A stretch of DNA of 64,000 bases from Azolla caroliniana. Its lineage: Eukaryota > Polypodiophyta. The DNA is taken from the NCBI GenBank assembly GCA_043228905.1, contig JBHGNT010000016.1:11098001-11162000 (forward strand), written 5' to 3'. Of the stretch, positions 44,581 through 50,946 are shown one piece after another. A model generated the notes under the pieces. The model was not told the origin of the DNA, searched no databases, and worked only from the letters and a program-made list of their open reading frames with translations. The translations under genes were made by a program, and so were the position numbers. Each line of letters begins with the position of its first letter. Position 1 is the first letter of the stretch.

Positions 44581-44654
44581 TTTCCCTTTCATCTCTTCGT
44601 CTTCCACAAACCCTAACAAGTTCTCTTCTTCCTTCGCCTCTCCCCTCATAAGCT

Positions 44655-45779
44655 ATGGAGTCCGTGAGCAAACAAGAATACATGCGTGTTCTTTCTGAGC
44701 TCGACATGCTCACGAATAAATTTGTGGCATTAGAGCATGAGAATCAAAGGCTACTTGGAGATCTACAACATGTGAGCGCCGAAAAAGCTCAACAATATGA
44801 AGAGTTATCACAGCGGGTTCATCAACTTGAGGTGACTATATTGTCATTACGAGAGCAAGCGTCGGGGGCTCAGAACTCCCCTAGAGAGCCAAAGATCAGC
44901 CTCCCTGCCAAGTTTGATGGTACGAGGTCTTTATTTCGAGGCTTTTTGAATCAAGTTCGTTTAGTTATTCAGCTACATCCCAATCGGTATCCAATTGATG
45001 CTGCTCGTGTGGGATTTGTGGGAACTTTGCTATGCAGAACGACGTTAGCATGGTTCGCACCACTTCTCGAGAAGAAATCACCATTGCTCGAGGATTTCGA
45101 GGCCTTTGTTAAAGAGTTTCAAGCTAGTTTCGGAGACACCGACAGCACTAGGACAGCGATAAACAAGATTCGAAGGCTCCGACAAGGAGATCGTCCCGCG
45201 TCGTCTTATGCAGCCGATTTCCATCTCTTGGCATGCGATATCCCTTGGGATGAGGCAGCTTTAATGGATCAATTCCGTCAAGGTTTGAGAAATGATGTCA
45301 AAGATCTTCTTCTTACTTTCCCTGAAGATCCGAAGTCACTTATAGAAGCCATTAGTCGAGCTGTGCGATGTGATAATCGCCTATTTGAGCGACGTTCTGA
45401 GCGCCAACAAATGTTACGCCGCCAACCTGAACAGACTTACGCTTCCGTAGTCGCAACGCCTCCACAAGTTTCTAGATCCATTACAAGGGATGGCCCAACT
45501 CCGATGGAAATAGAATCAACACAACGTCGTGGGCCGTTATCAGATGCTGAGAAGCAACGACGTCGAGCGCATCGCCTCTGCCTGTATTGTGGTGGTCCAG
45601 GACATATAGCTGTAAATTGTCCACATAAACCTAGGCGTCAAGTATACCAAGTAAGTGCCCATGAAAACCCTACATCGAGTTCTATTGTTACTTCTAATAA
45701 CATAAATAAGCCTCATAGTCCATGTCATGAGAATAGATTCGATGTCTTGAGTCAATTAGAGGATGTGTTAAACGAGTAA
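44655..45779 (+). CDS. gag: Chromovirus-D Gag
   Basis: An intact 374-codon frame from ATG 44655 to TAA 45777-45779. Residues about 1-72 form a coiled coil (MESVSKQEYMRVLSELDMLT; RVHQLEVTILSLREQ). Residues about 90-235 are the Ty3-type capsid region (FDGTRSLFRGFLNQVRLVIQ; LRQGDRPASSYAADFHLLAC; DQFRQGLRNDVKDLLLTFPE). A basic linker leads to one CCHC zinc knuckle, CLYCGGPGHIAVNC, at about 310-323. The C-terminus ([14 protein letters not shown]) coincides with the frameshift signal. It would assemble particles and bind element RNA. The upstream promoter is missing, so expression would need an outside promoter. Confidence 0.93.
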   Translation: MESVSKQEYMRVLSELDMLTNKFVALEHENQRLLGDLQHVSAEKAQQYEELSQRVHQLEVTILSLREQASGAQNSPREPKISLPAKFDGTRSLFRGFLNQVRLVIQLHPNRYPIDAARVGFVGTLLCRTTLAWFAPLLEKKSPLLEDFEAFVKEFQASFGDTDSTRTAINKIRRLRQGDRPASSYAADFHLLACDIPWDEAALMDQFRQGLRNDVKDLLLTFPEDPKSLIEAISRAVRCDNRLFERRSERQQMLRRQPEQTYASVVATPPQVSRSITRDGPTPMEIESTQRRGPLSDAEKQRRRAHRLCLYCGGPGHIAVNCPHKPRRQVYQVSAHENPTSSSIVTSNNINKPHSPCHENRFDVLSQLEDVLNE

Positions 45780-45811
45780 GTCCGGCCAAAATAGGAGCCA
45801 TTTGGCTGGAC
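45767..45811 (+). promoter_or_regulatory. Chromovirus-D predicted -1 frameshift signal
   Basis: G-TTA-AAC (45767-45773) is in the correct gag phase. The spacer GAGTAA (45774-45779) holds the gag stop, and the stem GTCCGGCC (45780-45787) pairs with GGCTGGAC (45804-45811) across a 16-nt loop. All eight positions pair (one G-U). A -1 slip leads into the pol frame, which is open from here through 45866 onward. GUUAAAC is the known arterivirus (EAV) slippery site. Confidence 0.78.
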
Positions 45812-48800
45812 CATCCTAGCTATGTAGAGTTAGTTCCTAGTCGTGGTTCCATTTCATCAAATCAAGTGAGTCGAGTTTTTTCAGCACAAGTCGAGCTTAC
45901 CACATCTACATGTCATCGAGTCCTAGCCTCTGCCCTTCTAGATTCTGGAGCCAACTCTTGTTTCATGGATCGTGAATTTGCCTTGTCACAAAACATCCTC
46001 TTGAATAAGCTTCCCAACCCAGTAGCCGTAGGAGTCATCGATGGACGTCTCATAGCATCAGGAGATATAGTCGAGGAGTCCGAGCCAATTAGGGTAGTTC
46101 TTGGCAATTTGGCAAGCATAATCTCTTTCAATATTATTCGTAGTCCGGACCACCCAATAGTTCTAGGTCTCCCCTGGTTTGAACTCCATAACCCGAAGAT
46201 TGATTGGATGAAAAGAACAATTGAGGAGACTCGGGAAAAAAGCACAAATCCCGCATCCCTCTCTCCTACATGTGCTAATAGATCCCCGGAGTTATCGCCC
46301 ATCTCTTTACGACAGTTGCGGGAGGAAGGGGGGAACGAGGCCATGTTCGTCTTCGCAATAGTAGCAACTCCATCATCCACTTCACGTGACGCGGATATTA
46401 AACTACCAGAGAAATACAAGGAGTTTTCAGATGTCTTTGATAAGGTGAAGGCCAATACATTGCCGGAGCATCGGCCATACGACTGCCCTATTGACTTACA
46501 ACCAGGGAAAGAACCTCCATGGGGCCCAATTTATAATCTCTCCCCTGTAGAGCTAGAGACTTTGCGGGAATATATTGATGAGAATCTGGCAAACGGATTC
46601 ATTCGGCATTCTAGATCCCCTGCTGGTGCACCTATCTTCTTCGTTAAGAAGAAGAATGTGACTCTTCGGTTGGTCGTGGATTATCGAGGGCTAAACAAAG
46701 TGACTATCCGAAATAGATATGCTCTACCATTAATCCCGAATCTTTTGGAACGTCTCAGTGGTGCAAAATATTTCACGAAGTTGGACCTTCGCGGAGCATA
46801 TAATCTAGTTCGGATTCGCCCGGGGGATGAATGGAAGACAGCTTTCCGCACTCGCTATGGACATTTTGAGTATACAGTGATGCCATTTGGTCTCACGAAT
46901 GCACCTGCTGTTTTCCAACATATGGCGAACGATATTTTTCGAGATTTTCTTGATATCTTCACTATAGTTTACCTAGATGATATTTTAATCTACTCAAAGA
47001 CCCAAGAGGAGCATGATGCACATGTTCGTCAAGTACTGTGCCGACTCCGAGAATATGGTCTCTACGCAAAATTAGAAAAGTGTAGTTTCGGCCAGAATCA
47101 AGTGGAATTTTTGGGGTATGTTGTATCGTCAAATGGTATTGCTATGGACCCCATGAAGGTACAGGCAATTTTAGAGTGGCAAACGCCCCTTTCAGTGCGT
47201 GATGTGCAATGTTTTCTCGGGTTTGCAAATTTTTATCGAAAATTTATTAAAGATTATTCCAAGGTTGTGCTTCCGCTTACTCAGCTCACACATAAAGATC
47301 AACCATTTATATGGAGTTCAGATGCATCCGAGGCATTCGAAAGCTTAAAACGAGCATTTACAACGGCACCTATCTTAGCACATGTTGACCCAACAAAACG
47401 CTTCATCCTCGAAGCCGATGCATCCGATTTTGCACTAGGGAGTGTCCTCTCGCCGACTGGAGATGATGGACAACTACACCCTGTCGCCTTTCATTTACGA
47501 AAGTTTGAAGCTGCAGAGATCAACTACGAGATCCATGACAAAGAGCTTCTTGCAATCGTGGATTCGTTTCAACAATGGCGACATTTCCTAGAAGGTTCTT
47601 CTCAGCAGATCATTGTCTACAATGATCATAAGAACCTGACTTATTTCCAAAATGCTCGAGTCTTGAGTCGGCGACAAGCCTGGTGGGCGCAATTTTTGAC
47701 TCACTTCGACTTTATCATCATATATCGCCCTGGGATGCAGCAAGGCAAAGCAGATGCTCTTTCTCGGCGCTCTTATATGGAACTTCGTCCAGGGGAACCT
47801 GCTTTTGAGCATCAAAAACAAATCCTTTTGGGTCCTAATCGATTACGATTAATGGTAGTTAACGCCATAACAGCTCTTGAAAATTCCACTCTTCTTGATT
47901 CCATTCGAGATCATATGGCCACTGATGATTTCGCCAAGGATGTTTTGGATCATATCGTCCCGGATCGTGCTTCTTGCTCACAGTCGAAAAATCCTCGTAA
48001 TGACTATTGTCAGTTCTATTGGCATGATGGTTTTCTATTTCGACAAAATTTATTGTATGTTCCTGATGGTCCCCCACGGCTACAAGTTTTGCAACATTGC
48101 CATGACTCACCAATGGCTGGTCATTTTGGAGTTCACAAGACTCTAGAATTAATTTCTCGACGCTATTGGTGGCCTCGCCTTCGTCATTTTGTTGAGGAGT
48201 ATGTTCGGAGTTGTGATATATGTTGTCGATCAAAGAATCCTCGTCACCGACCCTATGGCTTACTACAACCACTTCCCATTCCGGAAACACCTTGGAAGTC
48301 TATATCCTTGGACTTCATTACTGATCTCCCAGTTTCAAAAGGTTTTGATGCAATTCTCACAGTGGTTGATCGATTTACCAAAATGGCACATTTCTTGCCA
48401 TGTACAAAGTCGATTACTAGTCAAGAGACGGCTGATCTCGTTATGCGGGAGGTATTTAAGCATCATGGTTTGCCAGATGATATTATTAGTGATCGTGGTC
48501 CACAATTCATCTCAAAGTTTTGGAAGCACCTGTTCAAACTTCTCCACATTTCAGTTAAGCTTTCTTTGGGCTATCATCCTGAAACAAATGGCCAAACAGA
48601 GCGTACCAACCAGACATTGGAACAATATCTTCGTTGTTTCATCAACTATCAACAAGATGATTGGGTTGCATTTTTGCACTTGGCGGAATTCGCTTACAAC
48701 AACTCAGCCCATTCTTCTACAGGATATTCCCCATTTTTCGCAAATACGGGCTGTCATCCTCGATGGACGATGAATGCGCATCCAGAAGTTCCTACCAACC

Positions 48801-49255
48801 CTGCTGCCGAGGATCGTCTTAGTCGCCTCCAAGAAATTCAAGCTAACATTCTCCACAATTTGCACGATGCTCAATTTACACACAAGAGGCTTGCCGATTG
48901 TCATCGTCTAGACTCCTCAAAAAAGTTCCGCATTGGGGATCATGTATGGCTTCTCCAACACAACATCAAGACCACTCGACCTTGCAGTAAATTGGATTAC
49001 CAACGTTTTGGCCCTTACATGATCACTGGTAAGATAAGTGATGTTGCATTCGTCTTGACCTCCCTCCGCACATGCATCTTCATCCGGTGTTTCATATATC
49101 CCTTTTGGAACCTTATACTACAAGTTCAATTCCGGGCCGTCTTACGACACCCCCACCACCTGTCGAGTTCTTGGATGGGCCTGAATTTGAAGTTGCTGCC
49201 GTTCTCGATTCTAAAATCGTGCGCAACAAGTTGTATTACTTGGTCGATTGGCTAG
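45773..49255 (+). CDS. pol: Chromovirus-D Pol: protease, RT, RNase H, integrase
   Basis: The frame is open from the frameshift point; no ATG is needed, and the GTG at 45866 is only a reference point. Counting from 45866: protease active site [12 protein letters not shown] at about 25; RT about 215-430 with [29 protein letters not shown] and catalytic VYLDDILIYSKT (about 368); RNase H with EADASDFALGSV (about 517) and HDKELLAIVDSF; integrase zinc finger CHDSPMAGHFG to CDICCRSK (about 743-790), catalytic Asp in SLDFITDLP (about 815) and SDRGPQF (about 876), and Glu in ETNGQTERTN. A one-base deletion near 49056 then shifts the frame, giving a false tail and ending at 49255. This would be a full replication enzyme set apart from the lost chromodomain. 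Confidence 0.93.
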   Translation, partial: RVSPAKIGAIWLDHPSYVELVPSRGSISSNQVSRVFSAQVELTTSTCHRVLASALLDSGANSCFMDREFALSQNILLNKLPNPVAVGVIDGRLIASGDIVEESEPIRVVLGNLASIISFNIIRSPDHPIVLGLPWFELHNPKIDWMKRTIEETREKSTNPASLSPTCANRSPELSPISLRQLREEGGNEAMFVFAIVATPSSTSRDADIKLPEKYKEFSDVFDKVKANTLPEHRPYDCPIDLQPGKEPPWGPIYNLSPVELETLREYIDENLANGFIRHSRSPAGAPIFFVKKKNVTLRLVVDYRGLNKVTIRNRYALPLIPNLLERLSGAKYFTKLDLRGAYNLVRIRPGDEWKTAFRTRYGHFEYTVMPFGLTNAPAVFQHMANDIFRDFLDIFTIVYLDDILIYSKTQEEHDAHVRQVLCRLREYGLYAKLEKCSFGQNQVEFLGYVVSSNGIAMDPMKVQAILEWQTPLSVRDVQCFLGFANFYRKFIKDYSKVVLPLTQLTHKDQPFIWSSDASEAFESLKRAFTTAPILAHVDPTKRFILEADASDFALGSVLSPTGDDGQLHPVAFHLRKFEAAEINYEIHDKELLAIVDSFQQWRHFLEGSSQQIIVYNDHKNLTYFQNARVLSRRQAWWAQFLTHFDFIIIYRPGMQQGKADALSRRSYMELRPGEPAFEHQKQILLGPNRLRLMVVNAITALENSTLLDSIRDHMATDDFAKDVLDHIVPDRASCSQSKNPRNDYCQFYWHDGFLFRQNLLYVPDGPPRLQVLQHCHDSPMAGHFGVHKTLELISRRYWWPRLRHFVEEYVRSCDICCRSKNPRHRPYGLLQPLPIPETPWKSISLDFITDLPVSKGFDAILTVVDRFTKMAHFLPCTKSITSQETADLVMREVFKHHGLPDDIISDRGPQFISKFWKHLFKLLHISVKLSLGYHPETNGQTERTNQTLEQYLRCFINYQQDDWVAFLHLAEFAYNNSAHSSTGYSPFFANTGCHPRWTMNAHPEVPTNPAAEDRLSRLQEIQANILHNLHDAQFTHKRLADCHRLDSSKKFRIGDHVWLLQHNIKTTRPCSKLDYQRFGPYMITGKISDVAFVLTSLRTCIFIRCFIYPFWNLILQVQFRAVLRHPHHLSSSWMGLNLKLLPFSILKSCATSCITWSIG

Positions 49256-49416
49256 GCTATACCCCCAATGATCGAACTTGGGAACCTGCCACAAATCTTT
49301 CCAATGCTGCAGAACTCGTCAATGCATTTCATCGCCAATATCCTTGTAAACCAGGTCCTAATACAAACCCTACGACCCGTGAGACGTGTCGTCGAAGAAG
49401 GGGGATGGTGTCATGA
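49057..49416 (+). pseudogene. Chromovirus-D chromodomain, out of frame
   Basis: In the next frame the integrase tail resumes (LHPVFHISLLEPY), followed by a Pro-rich hinge and a chromodomain: FEVAAVLDSKIVRNKLYYL, VDWLGYTPNDRTWEPATN, NAFHRQYP. The aromatic cage-type residues (Y, W, W) are present. It ends at a TGA whose codon overlaps the start of the 3' LTR (49409). The upstream one-base deletion means it is not translated with pol. Confidence 0.88.
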
Positions 49417-49879
49417 TAACAGTCACATCATGCATCGAAAGGATCATGACACTCACATTATGACTCGAAAGGATTTGAACCCACGACCTTGTTGTACACA
49501 TGTCAAATCCTTAACCATTGTATTTATATTCTTATATGTATAGTCTCTAGAATATGAAATCTAATATCATAGGAATATTCTATATTACTCTACATTCTAG
49601 AATGACCTAGAATATTCTAGAGTGTTCTATACCACTAGAACCTTCTAGAATACTCTAGAGATCTTCTAGATTACTCTACATTCTAGGATAACCTAGAATA
49701 TTCTAGAGAGTTCTCTATTACTTATAAATAGGGATCTACCACCCATCCCAAACCTAAATTGGTTCAACGCCATTTTGTAGCCTACTCTTTGTAATCCATT
49801 TTACGCTTCAATATAATAATTCTCTTTCAATTATCTCTCTATCTCTTTTTCTCTCTCTTTCTCTCTCTCAGTCTTGACA
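49409..49879 (+). repeat. Chromovirus-D 3' LTR (471 bp)
   Basis: It follows a G-rich tract (GAAGAAGGGGGATGG). Order: tRNA-like unit in antisense (about 49460-49520), a long run of overlapping TCTAGAATATTCTAG-type palindromes (49545-49713), TATAAATA (49723-49730), the RNA-start complementary segment (49756-49767), CT-rich U5 and the CTTGACA end. Confidence 0.94.
49635..49730 (+). promoter_or_regulatory. Chromovirus-D U3 heat-shock-element array and TATA box
   Basis: Repeated nGAAnnTTCn units occupy 49635-49713, including GAAtaTTCtaGAGagTTC at 49696-49713, which ends 10 bases before TATAAATA. The many inverted TTC/GAA units match the heat shock factor consensus. Confidence 0.7.
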
Positions 49880-49884
49880 ACCGT

Positions 49885-50245
49885 ACACTATTAAGCCCTT
49901 GGATAACACCACGACCAGTCGTGAAGAAGAGCACATCAACAAGGACACAATATGGCTAAAGGACCTACGAAGAGGGAATGACAAGAGGAAAGAGGGCTAA
50001 AGGACATCAGAGAGTGAAAGGTCCATCCATACCCTAAATGTAAATACTATCTAAACCACATGGTGGTGGCTTTGTAAGGGTTCTCCCATTTGTAAAGATC
50101 TCCTATTGATTAGAGCTAGAGCTTCCTCTCCTCCTTCTTGTAACCTTTGAGCTTAAGAGAGATTAATGAGGTGTTTCGTTAGAGAACACTAATCTCTCTC
50201 CTTGTTGGTGCTAGAACTCTTAGCAAAGAGGGTTAATAAACATAC
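49885..50245 (+). other. part of a gypsy LTR flanking Copia-G
   Basis: No gene. CT-rich and AT-rich sequence that continues, after removal of Copia-G, at 56267. The joined sequence ends at the primer site near 56504, so I read it as the 5' LTR of another gypsy element; its left border is not visible. Confidence 0.5.
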
Positions 50246-50628
50246 TGTGAACGATTACTTGAGGAAGCGTTAGAAAATAGAGAAAGTAGGGAGTACAAGG
50301 AGTACACGGGAGAGACAAAGAGAGCAAAACGTAAGAGCTATATTCAAAACGATATAATCACTCTCTTTTTATACAACTGTGCTCAGTAGCACTATTTATA
50401 CAAGTCCTCATGGAACTGACAGAAGTACCGCGTACTTCAATGCTTACACGAGCTTCTGACACTTACTACGAGACTATAATTGCCTAGTAGTCTAAACTAA
50501 TACTAGGCTTCCGGTTACCGATTGGATCTGGCTAACCGGCTCTGTTGCTCACGGCTTACCGATCTGTCTCGCTTGCCGGCTCAGGCTTATTCAGCCGATC
50601 CGGCTCCAGTTGAGCTTGCCGCTCAACA
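50246..50628 (-). repeat. Copia-G 3' LTR (383 bp)
   Basis: TG at 50246 to CA at 50628; GAGGGGGAG-type polypurine tract adjoining on the minus strand (50629-50646). Confidence 0.94.
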
Positions 50629-50646
50629 CTCCCCCTCAAGCTCAAC
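50609..50646 (-). promoter_or_regulatory. Copia-G polypurine tract within a 10-bp inverted repeat
   Basis: GTTGAGCTTG (50609-50618, plus strand) and CAAGCTCAAC (50637-50646) enclose 18 bases that contain the tract and LTR edge. Confidence 0.85.
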
Positions 50647-50946
50647 GTGAGGTTGGATCCTAGTGTCAGTCTTTGTGGCAGTCGGTTCTTCCAACCGACT
50701 TCTCCTGGCGTCGCTCCGCCTTGCTCGCGCTCCTCGTCCGGTTCGGTTCTGTTTGCCGCGACCCGTCTTGTTCTGCGCGCCTCGACCTTCTCGGTCGGTA
50801 TGTTTGCTCAATAGGCCCCTCTCAACTCCTTCGTTGCTATGACTCCAGCGCTTATCGATCTGTCGGTTCCTCCGCGATGGCATCGACTTCCGTTGCATCC
50901 GTGTCAACTTGGCCTTGAATTGATCCAGTTCTTCCGTATCTGTCTT
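50623..50946 (-). pseudogene. Copia-G pol C-terminal extension beyond a stop
   Basis: In the same frame as the 926-codon ORF, after a single TAA at 50947-50949, about 107 more codons follow. They are Lys/Arg/Gln-rich (MQRKSMPSRRNRQIDKRW; RGARARRSDARRSRLEEP) and end VELEGEC with the stop made by TGTTGA at the LTR start. Copia-E has the same VELEGEC ending. Confidence 0.65.

Larger units (their letters stand above)
44356..49879 (+). mobile_element. Chromovirus-D: gypsy chromovirus with intact gag and nearly intact pol
   Basis: The ends are TGTCATGATA at 44356 and CTTGACA at 49879, with a perfect ACCGT duplication (44351-44355, 49880-49884). Gag (374 codons) is open, and pol is open for at least 1129 codons from protease to integrase, with one single-base deletion before the chromodomain. 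The 5' LTR is only about 211 bp because the part with TATA box, RNA start and U5 is gone, and part of U3 is inverted. As it stands it lacks its own promoter. Confidence 0.95.

Noticed and set aside
45788-45819. H-type pseudoknot at the frameshift site (TAGG in the loop with CCTA after the stem)
   Set aside because: The complementary bases are conserved in B, C and D, but only 3 nt would have to span an 8-bp stem, which is too short for a normal pseudoknot. The conservation can be explained by coding.
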